From NCBI GenBank assembly GCA_963920705.1, contig OY987225.1:5463372-5527371 (forward strand): a DNA stretch of 64,000 nucleotides. Direction: 5' to 3'. The translations under genes were made by a program, and so were the position numbers. The notes under the pieces were generated by a model, which saw nothing but the letters and a program-made list of their open reading frames with translations, was not told the origin of the DNA and did not search any database. Of this stretch, positions 12,171-23,038 are shown piece after piece; the stretch's first letter is position 1; every line of letters starts with the position of its first letter. Source of the DNA: Odiellus spinosus (Eukaryota; Arthropoda; Arachnida; Opiliones; Phalangiidae).

Positions 12171-13879
12171 TACAAGCTGAAGGATATTGTAAAGAGCGCA
12201 ATATTCAATATAATCGTCATGCCTTTGATTTTTCTAAGGCAAATACAGCAACAACCTTAATATCCAGTATCACAGAAGACGATATCCCTGAGGTATATGA
12301 AGCTCATTGTACGGAGGTTATCATTCCAAAGAATTATGAAGAAGCGTTGGCTTCAATCGAGAGACAAAAGTGGATAAGGGCTATGGAAGATGAAGTTAAA
12401 ACGTTAAACGATAGAGAAGTTATGACAGTAGTCCCGAAACCACAAGATAAGAAAATCGTAGGGTGTCGATGGATATACACCGTGAAGAGAAATAATGACG
12501 GAGATATCATACGTTACCGCGCCAGATTAGTCGCTCAGGGGTTTAACCAAATACCAGGAGAAGATTATGATGATACCTTTTCGCCCGTTATTAATTTCAG
12601 TTTAATCCGCTTATTCATCGCCTTTTTCGTTAGTACCTTAGGTTGGGTACATTCACATATGGACGTCAAAAATGCATATTTATATGGTTGTCTCGATAAA
12701 GTCGTATTCATGAAATTGATACCTGGTTTTGAAACGTATAACAGTTCAAATTATTGCCTAAAACAAAATAAAGCTCTCTACGGTCTTCCTCAGAGTGGCC
12801 GACAATGGTTTCTAGAACTAGATGCAAGTTTTCGAGAATTGGGATATTCAAAACTATATGGAACTAACTGTATATATTTCATACCTGGAAAAACTGTAGT
12901 GTTAGTTTATGTTGATGATCTCGTGGTTTTTGCAAAGAATACATCGATAATGCAAGAAACTTATCAACTATTAACAACGAAGTACGAATTAAAAGTACTC
13001 GGACCAATTCAGAGATTGTTAGGAGTTGAGTTTAATTGTCACTCCGATGGAACTGTGAAACTCAATCAATCATCATATATTAAAGAAATCGGACACAGAT
13101 TTGGAATTACAATCGAGGAACCTGTCAGTCTTCCCATTAATCAAAATTCCATTTTAACTAGAAATGATTGTCCGACAACGGATGAAGAACAAGAACAAAT
13201 GGCGACATTACCATATCGATCCTTGGTTGGATGTCTTTTATTCGTAGCGCAACGAACACGTCCAGATGTCTTGTTCACTGTCATCGCCCTATCACAATTT
13301 AATAATAATCCTGGTTATTCCCATTGGGTTCAATTATGTCAATTGACTCGCTATTTATTATCTACTGCACATTACGAACTAACCTATTGCCGAGAAGAAA
13401 ACCCCCAACTTATCGTATATAGTGATAGTGACTGGGGGGCAGACCGAGATACTCGAAGATCACATTGCGGTTATGTAGTTTTCCTCGGTTCTTGCCCAAT
13501 CTCTTGGCGATCTCTCAAGCAAAAATCTGTAGCCTTATCAACTATGGAGGCCGAATATGTTGCGTTGACGGAAGCAATCAAAGAACTCCTATGGCTAATT
13601 CCAATAATCAACGAACTTCAATCGTTTAACATACAGTGCAACAAACCTTTAGTCTTGTGCGACAATCAATCTACTATTATGTACACTAAAAATCATATAG
13701 AAAATCAAAGATCAAAACATATTGATTTGCAATACCATTTTATTCGTGAACAGTTTGAACAAGGACAGTTTGATCTAAAATATATACCAACCGGTAAAAA
13801 TGTCGCGGATATATTTACCAAGATACTAAATAAGACTAGTTTTGTAAACTGTGTAAAAATGTTAAACTTACATGATTGA
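12171..13879 (+). CDS. Copia reverse transcriptase and RNase H (open frame)
   Basis: The open frame can be read from 12146 (no ATG; the true upstream join is lost in the insertion). It contains the RVT_2 domain with WIYTVKRN..GDIIRYRARLVAQGF, the first catalytic Asp in MDVKNAYLYG (about residue 173 counted from 12146) and the YVDD box (residues 255-258). RNase H follows with VYSDSDWGAD, STMEAEYVAL and CDNQS. This ~570-codon part is uninterrupted. It ends at TGA 13879, with a purine tract and the 3' LTR directly after. Confidence 0.93.
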
Positions 13880-13894
13880 ATTTTTGTTTATGCC

Positions 13895-13906
13895 AAAGAG
13901 GGGGAG
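13895..13906 (+). other. Copia polypurine tract
   Basis: AAAGAGGGGGAG lies immediately before the TGT of the 3' LTR, the position required for plus-strand priming. Confidence 0.85.
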
Positions 13907-14151
13907 TGTAGAGATTCAAGATAATGAACTTTGACATAGACAGGAATTATCACCACCAGGGGGCACTATGTAGGCAAGTTTTCGTCTGCTGGTCTAAGAG
14001 TGATTTGTTGTCAGTTCTCTCACAACTCGCCTTTGGTATAGTTAGATGTTTATGTTGAAGCTTAGCCTATATTAATTTATACTTATGTTATAGTTATTAC
14101 TAATAAAAGTTATTATTTAACTTGCTTATATTATTACACGACAATTCAACA
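13907..14151 (+). repeat. Copia 3' LTR
   Basis: 245 bp, identical to the 5' LTR except for two substitutions and a 4-bp deletion. It is followed by the AACGT target duplication. Confidence 0.95.
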
Positions 14152-14228
14152 AACGTGCATTTCGGTGCATAGTCACGTGGCGCCTCGACATCCCACATAC
14201 GCTAAATTCTAGCCACCTTAGCTGCAGC

Positions 14229-14403
14229 TATATAATTTCGGGTTTTCTTGGACAAGAGAGACGAAGAGAGAGGAAACGAATTCGCCAAAAAAGATTCGCA
14301 ATTAGTGTAGGGCCAAATGGGGGATAATAAAAACGAGGAATTGAAGCACAAAGCAGTTTTAGATGCTATGAACGACACGAATTATAACGTGGTCACTCTT
14401 TGA
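14229..14403 (+). CDS. Possible small ORF behind a TATA-like box
   Basis: CTATATAA at about 14229 precedes ATG 14317, which opens 28 codons (MGDNKNEELKHKAV...) ending at TGA 14403, with A at position -3 of the ATG. Product not recognised and no intron or second exon found. Before the copia insertion this lay directly downstream of the sequence ending at 8901. Confidence 0.2.
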
Positions 14404-15626
14404 TCTCTGGTTCTTTCATGCTTGAGCTCAGTCAATTTCTGTCTTTTAAGGCTTGAAGCCAAAAATTGCAAATCTTTACACTTTTGATATTTTTATTAAA
14501 AAAAAACGGTAGTTCCCTAAACTTTACCATGGTCTATAAATATCGCGTAAAGGCTTACATTTCAGTGCGCTTCTTCATAGGTGATAATATTTCTTCGACA
14601 TCGGAAGAAACCTTTCTACCTCTTCTAACAACACTCATTATTTGGATAATTTGGATTTAAAGTTCTCAATTCCTTTGTTTACAAAACAACAAACATGAAC
14701 GACAATACTTCAATTCTATGGTACTACATGACAAAAGCCCTTTGTACGTTAAGAGCAGACGATACACTCATATTCAGAGTGGGAAATAAAGGTAAGGGTT
14801 AATAATATAAAAAAGAATAGCTATAAACCCTGACTCGCCTAACCTCAATTATTTTCCTACATTATAATATTATTTATTCCAATGTTTTGTACCGGAGCTG
14901 TCAAGGATGTGCCCACATCCATAGCTCCTTTCAAAATCAGAAAAAGAAAAAAATCCAAGAGCCGGTATTTTTTTTTTATATATATCTCGTACGTGGGCTA
15001 ACTACATAGCCACTAGCGATTCTTCTTCTTCTTCTCAAAATTGCACCTAAGTGGTCAGGGACCACTTTATGGAGCCTGAGGGAGCGACAGTGCGCTGGCG
15101 AAGGATGAGCAGGTCAGTTGTGTTATGTAACTGCGCAGGAATGAGGACTGGGAATTGCCCACGCAACGGATGGAGAAGGGAATGGGGAAGATGAGGACCA
15201 TACCGTCGCGGACCACTCGTAAGTTCGCAACACTCCCTATGAGCAAGGGACTTCAAATTCGATCAGGACAACACCCAGACTCTGCCTTTGAGACGCCAGT
15301 TTACCGGATTACGCCACTACTCCCGGCATCCAAGAAGAGCCCCTTTAATAAAACGCGGCGGTGTTTTGCTACGGAATGGAGAAATGTCAATCGAATGGTA
15401 CCGGACGACTTTGAGTCACTGAACCTCGAGGTTTTTTTCAGCTCCTCAGAAAAAAAAAAAAAAAAAGTTAATTATAAACTGTTTTGAAAACGAGCTGTAG
15501 TTAAATTGCGATTAATTTTAATTTAAATAGTTCTTATGGAAAAGAAAAAATGAAATTAATGCATTTTTGATTTATGATATTGCAATAATAAGCTTTGAGC
15601 ATCATTCTTGAAACTTAAGCCCTCAC
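14404..15626. other. Non-coding region
   Basis: No supported gene. 15050-15400 is less AT-rich and has open frames on both strands, but they lack recognisable domains and one ends in an A-run lysine tail (about 15452-15467). Unassigned. Confidence 0.4.
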
Positions 15627-15884
15627 CACCATAGATATCGTATATATAACTGGCTAGATACATTTCCCTGGGTTAGGCCCGAGGAGTAAAACGCGGAGGG
15701 GACAAATAGCAGACGACGGCTATTATCTGGGGAAAAATCTGAACAGCGCCATCTATATTAGATACCTGGAACCTCTAATTAAGTGCTTTTTCAAAAACCC
15801 GCGGGAATTTTTGTTTCTTTTGTAAAGAAACTATAAGAAATAAAGCTCGGCTATTTTTGAAGCAAGTGTTTTTTTTAATACAAA

Positions 15885-16170
15885 ATGGTTAAAACCTGTT
15901 CGTTTTCACATTGCCGTAATAAGTCAACCACTAGAAAAGAAATATCTTTTCACATGTATGAACAAAACTACTCAAGAATTAAGTAAATTAATAACTAATA
16001 TCATGCAAATTTATAGATTTCCCATATCCAACCCGGAATTACATGCCAAATGGATTGAGGCTGTTGATTTAGATGATTTTAGGCCTAATTCCAATTCCTT
16101 CATTTGCAGCGAACATTTTTGGGAAAGTGATATTGTCCACCGAAATGGCGTTCACCAATCTTCCGGCTAG
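15885..16170 (+). pseudogene. THAP-domain exons 1-2
   Basis: Exon 1 runs from ATG 15885 to 15955 with donor GTATG; a 61-bp intron ends TTATAG at 16016; exon 2 runs from 16017. Spliced, it gives the C2CH THAP pattern: Cys5 and Cys10 (CSFSHC), then Cys54 and His57 (ICSEH), with the conserved Pro26, Trp36 and Phe58. Spacing fits the family (C-x4-C-x43-C-x2-H). The frame ends at TAG 16170 soon after the domain, so the protein would be little more than a DNA-binding module unless spliced onward. A truncated protein of this type could act as a repressor by occupying the element ends, as known for deleted P elements; that is inference. Confidence 0.82.
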
Positions 16171-16220
16171 GCGGCTACAGCTTGAGACGATAACTAAATT
16201 GAAATTATTCTTATTCTAGA

Positions 16221-16469
16221 AAGTTAACTGATTTAAATGAGATCAGCAATCAACAACTGCCACTTAATTATGCAGCAAACGTTTTTATTGTGCGAGATAA
16301 GATAGAGACAGAAAAATTGATATCTATTTTTGATACAGAGCCTTTCATGACCGATTCAGACGACATAAGTTACAATAACAAAAATAGTTTCCCTCTCTTG
16401 ATGGTGGATGGCGGTAAAGCAAATATTTTTTATTCCGCGGGTAATTCAAACTTTATTCTTCAACATTGA
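16221..16469 (+). pseudogene. Possible third exon of the THAP element
   Basis: After TTATTCTAG (an acceptor-like site at 16212-16220) an open frame of ~80 codons runs to TGA 16469. It contains LPLNYAANVFIVRDKIETEK and an Asp/Ser-rich stretch. No domain was recognised. Joining to the THAP exons is plausible but no donor for exon 2 was identified. Confidence 0.4.
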
Positions 16470-16965
16470 ATCTATTTGAAAAGGATTACGCTTCCCTTGT
16501 CATGCAAAGTCAAAATATTCACCCATTTTGCTCGTCTTGTAGTCAGTTCTAGAACTTGTATCGTAATTGTAAGCAGAGTTAAACTGAAATTCCATTATAG
16601 AGAAGGCCAAGGGTTAGCGAACCAAATATTTATTGATTTAAATAATATATATGTTATATTTACCTTTTAAAAATAGATGGATCATGTAAAAAACAACTTT
16701 TTTAACACGTTTTGAGCCGATTTCATTCTCTTCTGTCGAATAATATTAAAAAAAAAAAAACATTTTCTGGCCGAAGCGGGAAAATTAAACTTCTCGCATT
16801 TTGAGCTTTCCATTTTCGGGTATAGATGGCGCTGATCTGATTTTTCCCCAGCATTGTAGGTCTCCATAGCCGTAGTCTGCTATCTATACCTCCCGTATTT
16901 TCCCTCGATTTAATACGGTATCTAGCCAGTTATATATACGATATCTATGCTCACCACCAATATAA

Positions 16966-17278
16966 TTTCTATTATTTATGTCTATGGCATTTGCTATAAA
17001 AAAATTGAGTAGCGTGGGACTGGCAGCCTGCTGATGATATGGCGTCTTTTTGGCGAAATAGCGTGTTAGCGCCGCCATATTGTGTGAGCAAATAGGCTGG
17101 TTTTAAACGAAAATGGAAAGCTCGAATAACATCTGGATATTTATGAGACATTTTACTAACCACAACTGAAATAAGATCATGGAAGTTACTGAAGTATGTC
17201 CAAAATGATGATTGGGGAGATAACTAGCCAAAAAATCTTCGTATTCTACCTTTCTACTACTATTCTCAATTTATCGGA
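16966..17278. other. Short non-coding gap
   Basis: Nothing recognised between the THAP element and the palindrome repeats. Two short minus-strand ORFs overlap the element's right arm and look like shadows. Confidence 0.4.
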
Positions 17279-17901
17279 AATAAGTAGAGTTCTTTTAAGA
17301 ACCGCTTATGAAGTTATTTGATGGAAACCTGGTCCTCCGTTCATCGAGTCTCGGGTGTTCCAGAAGCGCAAGTAAACTATCCTAGCCGTGTTGAATGAAG
17401 GGCAACTCCTAAATAAGTATAGTTCTTTTTAGAACTGCTTATTGAGTTAAATTCAACAAAAATACAATTACATACGTAGTGAGAAACCAGCCGAAGTTCC
17501 GCAGCGTGAGTTAACTATCTTATCACGAACTACTGTATCGAGAAGCCTGTGATTATTGCAGCAGCACAAATTAACTATCTCCGTACCTGTTCGAGGTTAA
17601 AGCGTAACATTTAGCCAACTCGAAAATAAGTAGAGTTCTTTTAAGAACTGCTTATGAAGTTATTTGATGGAAACCTGGTGCTCTGTTCATCGAGTCTCAG
17701 GTGTTCCAGAAGCGCAAGTAAACTATCCTAGCCCTGTTCAATGAAGGGCAACTCCTAAATAAGTATAGTTCTCTTTAGAACTGCTTATTGAGTTAAATTC
17801 AACAAAAATACAATTATATACGTAGCGAGAAACCAGCCGAAGTTCCGCAGCCTAACATTTGGCCAACTCGGAAATAAGTATAGTTCTTTTAAGAACTGCT
17901 T
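17279..17901. repeat. Direct repeats bearing a 30-bp palindrome
   Basis: A near-perfect palindrome (core AGTTCTTTTAAGAACT inside ATAAGTA...TTAT) occurs at about 17279, 17417, 17625, 17758 and 17872, with a broken copy near 18379. Two of these sit in a longer direct repeat of period ~346 (17279-17500 and 17625-17855) that also shares GTTCATCGAGTCTC and CCAGAAGCGCAAGTAAACTATC. The transcript could fold into hairpins. No protein coding. Confidence 0.75.
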
Positions 17902-18600
17902 ATGGAAATGTTTTGAATAAATCTAGCCAGATTACATCCCTTTTATAATCTGGATATAATGGATAATGAGCGATGCTTATAATTTTATGTGTACCACTTG
18001 CGAGTACAAACTGTAGTGGGGGAAAGGCTTGCAGTTAAGTTTTATAACTGATCGCTCAACTCTCTCGCAAGTTCCTGGTAACCTTGCAAACAAGGGTAGA
18101 AAGTTTAATCTATCATAACTGTATAGGAGTTTTTCTCATAAGCTCCGTATCATGGGGTTAGGGAGGGTGATATCCTAGCTTTGCGATAAAATTATTGCAA
18201 GAAATGCTTTTGAATTATAAAAGTATATCAAACTGGCTGTAGCGAGTGTTTCCTCGATGGTTGAACGATAATTGTATTGACAGTAAGCCACACTTCATTG
18301 TAGGGGCTCTTTCCTTATTAGTTTTAGAAACTATCTAACTGTACAAACTACTGATACTTCTTTTAGTTTGTGTTATCGTAATAAGTAAAGTTCTTTTAAG
18401 CAATCCTAACTGCTATTAGACTTTGTACCGAATCTCGGCTAACACAGTATTAGCCAGTAGGTGAGCCAGGCTGGTTTGATCCTGTTACTATTGACATCAT
18501 CAATAGAATAAGAGTTTTGCGTCATTTTTATTCTAGTATCGGCTTTGCATCTCAGGGGGGCTGAGTGGAAGTTATAAATTCACCATTTACAGCCTAGTTT
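17902..18600. other. Non-coding spacer before the satellite
   Basis: Single-copy looking sequence with no ORF or RNA gene recognised. Confidence 0.4.
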
Positions 18601-21245
18601 TAGTAAAATGAACAAATGAACACGTCATGGCAGTATCAAACCTGATAGAATGAACATCATGTCAATCGGATGATTGGCATGGAATGATGCGAATAATCAG
18701 CTTTGTACCTTGGGGGGAGGGGAAATCAAATGCCGGATATATTACAGAATAGTATGATTTTAAAGAACTGATCAATGTGTCATAGATGGAATGGATATTC
18801 TGTCAATGGGCTGATTGGCATGGAATGATGCGAATAATCAGCTTTGTACCTTGGGGGGAGGGGAAATCAAATGCCAGATATATTACAGAATAGTATGATT
18901 TTCAAGAACTGATCAATGTGTCATAGATGGAATGGATATTCTGTCAATGGGCTGATTGGCATGGAATGATGCGAATAATTAGCTTTGTATCTTGGGGGGA
19001 GGAGAAATCAAATGCCGGATATATTACAGAATAGTATGATTTTCAAGAACTGATCAATGTGTCATAGATGGAATGAATATTATGTCAATGGACTGATTGG
19101 CATGGAATGAATATTATGTCAATGGACTGATTGGCATGGAATGATGCGAATAATCAGCTTCGTACCTTGGGGGGAGGGGAAATCAAATGCCGGATATATT
19201 ACAGAATAGTATGATTTTCAAGAACTGATCAATGTGTCATAGATGGAATGGATATTCTGTCAATGGGCTGATTGGCATGGAATGATGCGTATAATCAGCT
19301 TCGTACCTTGGGGGAGGGGAAATCAAATGCCGGATATATTACTGAATAGTAAGACTTTCAACAACTGATCAATGCGTCATAGATGGAATGAATATTCTGT
19401 CAATGGGCTGATTGGCATGGAATGATGCGAATAATCAGCTTCGTACCTTGGGGGGAGGGGAAATCAAATGCCGGATATATTACAGAATAGTATTATTTTC
19501 AAGAACTGATCAATGTGTCTTAAATGGAATGAATATTCTGTCAATGGACTGATTGGCATGGAATGATGCGAATAATCAGCTTTAGAGCTCGGCGTTTGGA
19601 CAAGAAAATATCCGTTTGTTTTATCTTTATTCATAATTTGAAATTATCCACGGGGAGCCTATGATAAAAGCATGATATCGCGAATAATTTACTGAATAAT
19701 ATCGATTTTTATTCATAAATAAATGATTAACCGTTATTTATGAATAATCTTGTCCAAACGCCGAGCTCTAATCAGCTTCGTGCCTTGGGGGGGAGGGGAA
19801 ATCAGATGCCGGATATATTACAGAATAGTATGATTTTCAAGAACTGATCTATGTGTCATAGATGGAATGAATATTCTGTCAATGGACTGATTGGCATGGA
19901 ATGATGCGAATAATCAGCTTCGTACCTTGGGGGGAGGGGAAATCAAATGCCGGATATATTACAGAATAGTATGATTTTAAAGAACTGATCAATGTGTCGT
20001 AGATGGAATGGATATTCTGTCAATGGGCTGATTGGCATGGAATGATGCGAATAATCAGCTTCGTACCTTGGGGGGAGGGGAAATCAAATGCCGGATATAT
20101 TACAGAATAGTATGATTTTCAAGAACTGATCAATGTGTCTTAAATGGAATGAATATTCTGTCAATGGACTGATTGGCATGGAATGATGCGAATAATCAGC
20201 TTCGTACCTTGGGGGGAGGGGAAATCAAATGCCGGATATATAACAGAATAGTATGGTTTTCAAGAACTGATCAATGTGTCATAGATGGAATGGATATTCT
20301 GTCAATGGGCTGATTGGCATGGAATGATGCAAATAATCAACTTCGTACCTTGGGGGGAGGGGAAATCAAATGCCGGATATATTACAGAATAGTATGATTT
20401 TCAAGAACTGATCAATGTGTCATTGTCAATGGGCTGATTGGCATGGAATGATGCGAATAATTAGCTTTGTATCTTGGGGGGAGGAGAAATCAAATGCCGG
20501 ATATATTACAGAATAGTATGACTTTCTAGAACTGATCTATGTGTCATAGATGGAATGAATATTCTGTCAATGGACTGATTGGCATGGAATGATGCGAATA
20601 ATCAGCTTCGTACCTTGGGGGGAGGGGAAATCAAATGCCGGATATCTTACAGAATAGTATGACTTTCAATGAATATTCTGTCAATGGGCTGATTGGCATG
20701 GAATGATGCGTATAATCAGCTTCGTACCTTGGGGGAGGGGAAATCAAATGCTGGATATATTACTGAATAGTAAGACTCTCAACAACTGATCAATGCGTCA
20801 TAGATGGAATGATGCGAATAATCAGCTTCGTACCTTGGGGGGAGGGGAAATCAAATGCCGGATATATTACAGAATAGTATGATTTTCAAGAACTGATCAA
20901 TGTGTCATAGATGGAATGAATATTCTGTCAATGGACTGATTGGCATGGAATGATGCGAATAATCAGCTTCGTACCTTGGGGGAGGGGAAATCAAATGCCG
21001 GATATATTACAGAATATATATTACTTTCAAGAACTGATCAATGTATCAGATGGAATGAATATTCTGCGAGTGGGCTGATTGGCATGGAATAATGCGAATA
21101 ATCAGTTTATTACCTTGGGGGAGGGGGATATCAAATGCCGGACGTATTTTTGAATAGAGTTTAAAGAACTAATCAAATGCGGGAAATCTTACCGAAAGGA
21201 CAACTGATGAATGTGTAATAAATGGAATGAATAATCGGCTTTGTT
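18600..21245. repeat. 141-bp satellite array
   Basis: About 17-18 head-to-tail units. The landmark GATTGGCATGGAATG recurs at 18672, 18813, 18954 and 19095, a period of 141. Each unit holds a G-run (CCTTGGGGGGAGGGGAAATC) and AATGCCGGATATATTACAG. Some units are truncated (20640-20760, 20390-20430) and one has an extra duplicated ~35-bp piece (19098-19134). Units at the right end (after 21000) are most diverged, as usual for array edges. A MITE interrupts the array at 19583-19770. Confidence 0.95.
19583..19770. mobile_element. hAT-type MITE inserted in the 141-bp satellite
   Basis: 188 bp, with terminal inverted repeats TAGAGCTCGGCGTTTGGACA and its complement, flanked on both sides by ATCAGCTT (19575-19582 and 19771-19778), a perfect 8-bp duplication of satellite sequence. 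An 8-bp duplication and a TAGAG terminus are hAT hallmarks. The interior is AT-rich and non-coding. A relative lies at 38265-38443. Confidence 0.93.
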
Positions 21246-21889
21246 CCTTGGGGAAAAACCAGATTATTTATGTTTTTTCTAATATCTTTTCATAAGCTAC
21301 ACTTCCAAAATGTAATACCAACAAAAAAATAACATAATTTTAGTATCAAGGGATAAGAAGTTTTAACTCTCTCCACAAAGCTGTGCAATATGCACCAACT
21401 AGACAAAAATTTAAAAATTTCATAAGTTGTTATTTTTTTTGTTTATACTCGCTTAATTTAAGTAAGAGGTTACAAGTCGCCAGATGACTTAGCCCTCTTG
21501 TTATCCTGTAATTTTAAAAAGAATAATAAACTTAAACTTAAATTACAAGTACCGAGATTTAAAAATTAAGATCAATAATACTTACAATCACGCCGTAGAG
21601 CAAGTAGATCGATTGCGTATATACACGCTCTTATTTGGAAAGGGTCAAATTATTTAAGGGCAACGTCGTTAGAAAATATAAATGTTTTGCTTCAAAATTC
21701 GTTCCTAACTACAACTGTTGCGAACCGGAATATGTCCAGTCTCGATCAAAACAAAATAGACCATAATGTGGACTTAATCTTTTTTCTTTTGGCGGTATTT
21801 TTGAATTGGAGCTGGTGCGGCCCCGTTGCATTCTCCCGCCCAATTTTTTTTGTTTTGTTTATGAAAAAAAACAAATATATATATGTGAA
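21246..21889. other. Non-coding gap
   Basis: No supported gene; the 77-codon plus ORF at 21687 has no recognisable feature. Confidence 0.4.
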
Positions 21890-22278
21890 TTATAGAGTTT
21901 CGTATTGTTGTCTTCTTTGATTTCTTTTACGTCTTCGAGAATTGAAGCGGAGCGGACAGAAAACGGGATAATGTAGACCTTTCTTTTTACAGACGAGACA
22001 CTCAAAGTCTTCCGCTGGGGGTATGATGACGGGCCATCCATTGTCGTTGATGGGGTATAGTGAAGTTAATTGTTCTCTAGTCATGTTACCCCAGGCTACA
22101 GGAATTTTTTCGCGATTTGAAGGAGGACCATAGAGAGCTAGTCGGTGCATCTTCTTTTCTTCTGTTGAGAGAGTCCATCTTCTGTTAGTGTCGACTGGGA
22201 GATAACCGTAGGCGTTATGGGGAAGAGATCTGAAGCGATTTATTTCGAAGTTATTTGGTTCTTTTCCGGAGATCATAT

Positions 22279-22985
22279 TGTAACAGATTCGTGGGAGTTT
22301 TTATACCGGGCCGGGATGCTGATGGCTTTGTTTATAATTAGATAACGAAGTTTTTAGAGGGAGAAATAACTAAGAAGAAACATACCAAAGCGACTAACGA
22401 CATTCCTGTAGGATCCTTTACCATGTCGTTAGTAATGTACTGAATAATCCGAACAGTGAATTTAATTTGATCTATTAAAGTACTTTATTAACTGCGATGG
22501 GTTTACATCCCTTATAACAAAATCGGGCTAACTCCTCGTTCTCGAATCACTACCGCTCTCTTTTAAAAAAAAAATCCCCTCGTCTCCCGTTTTTGTCTGC
22601 CAAAACACAGCTTGCGCATGCCCAGATGAAAACGGAAGGCGACCAGAAAAAATACAAAAAAAAATGCTAACTTATTTCTGGTTTAAAAAGAAAAAAAGGG
22701 GGGGGGGGAATTTTAATCGTCTGCTACAAAGTTGAGTTAGGCTGGGGTTATAATTAAGGCTGTTACAATTAAGTCAGATTTAAACTATAATTAAAGAACT
22801 ACAAGTAAATTTAGATTACAATTAAGTTGATGAAGCTAAGTTAAGTTAAAGATCATTTTAAGGGGATAATTTTAATGGGTATTTAATGATAGTAAGTTCG
22901 AGGAGTGCGATGGAAGGGACGTAAAAAGAATGTGTATGAGATAGGCCTAAAAAAAGGTAATATGAATTTGTTCCCATCCATTACA
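22279..22985 (-). repeat. Gypsy 3' LTR
   Basis: 707 bp, matching 30042-30756 nearly base for base. Contains A-run and G-run homopolymers (22566-22575, 22687-22709) that differ in length between copies. Confidence 0.95.
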
Positions 22986-22996
22986 CTCCTTTCCCC
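22986..22996 (-). other. Gypsy polypurine tract
   Basis: On the minus strand GGGGAAAGGAG directly precedes the TGTAAT of the 3' LTR. Confidence 0.85.
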
Positions 22997-23038
22997 AAGG
23001 AAAAAAAAAAACGACGAGTGAGTGGTTTTTTTCTTTTC

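Larger units (their letters stand above)
8902..14151 (+). mobile_element. Copia (Ty1/copia) LTR retrotransposon, near full length
   Basis: The element is bounded by two LTRs beginning TGTAGAGATT and ending AATTCAACA, and is flanked on both sides by AACGT (8897-8901 and 14152-14156), a perfect 5-bp target duplication. Internal order is primer site, gag, CCHC, protease, integrase, an MBD-like segment, reverse transcriptase and RNase H, which is the Copia order with integrase before RT. Coding is broken by a frameshift near 9385, stops at 11354 and 11657, a frameshift near 11812 and a ~200-bp pyrimidine-rich insertion near 11960-12165. The LTRs differ by only two substitutions and one 4-bp indel, so insertion was recent although the copy cannot make a full polyprotein. 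Confidence 0.96.
15627..16965 (+). mobile_element. Inverted-repeat element carrying a THAP domain (P-like or Kolobok-like)
   Basis: Arms of about 145 bp, 15627-15770 and 16805-16960, are reverse complements, including an unbroken run of over 20 bases around GATATCGTATATATAACTGG and the block CAGCGCCATCTAT. The 1.05-kb interior codes on the plus strand for a THAP zinc finger and a further open exon. THAP DNA-binding domains are typical of P-element and Kolobok transposases. The element is too short for a full transposase, so it is probably a deletion derivative that keeps the DNA-binding end. No target duplication was established. Confidence 0.8.

Noticed and set aside
15155-15487. 110-codon plus ORF ending in a poly-Lys tail
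   Set aside because: The tail is an A-run; the frame lacks domains and both strands are open in this less AT-rich stretch.
18600-21245. Regularly spaced repeats considered as a CRISPR array
   Set aside because: Units are contiguous 141-bp tandem copies without unique spacers, in a eukaryotic context.
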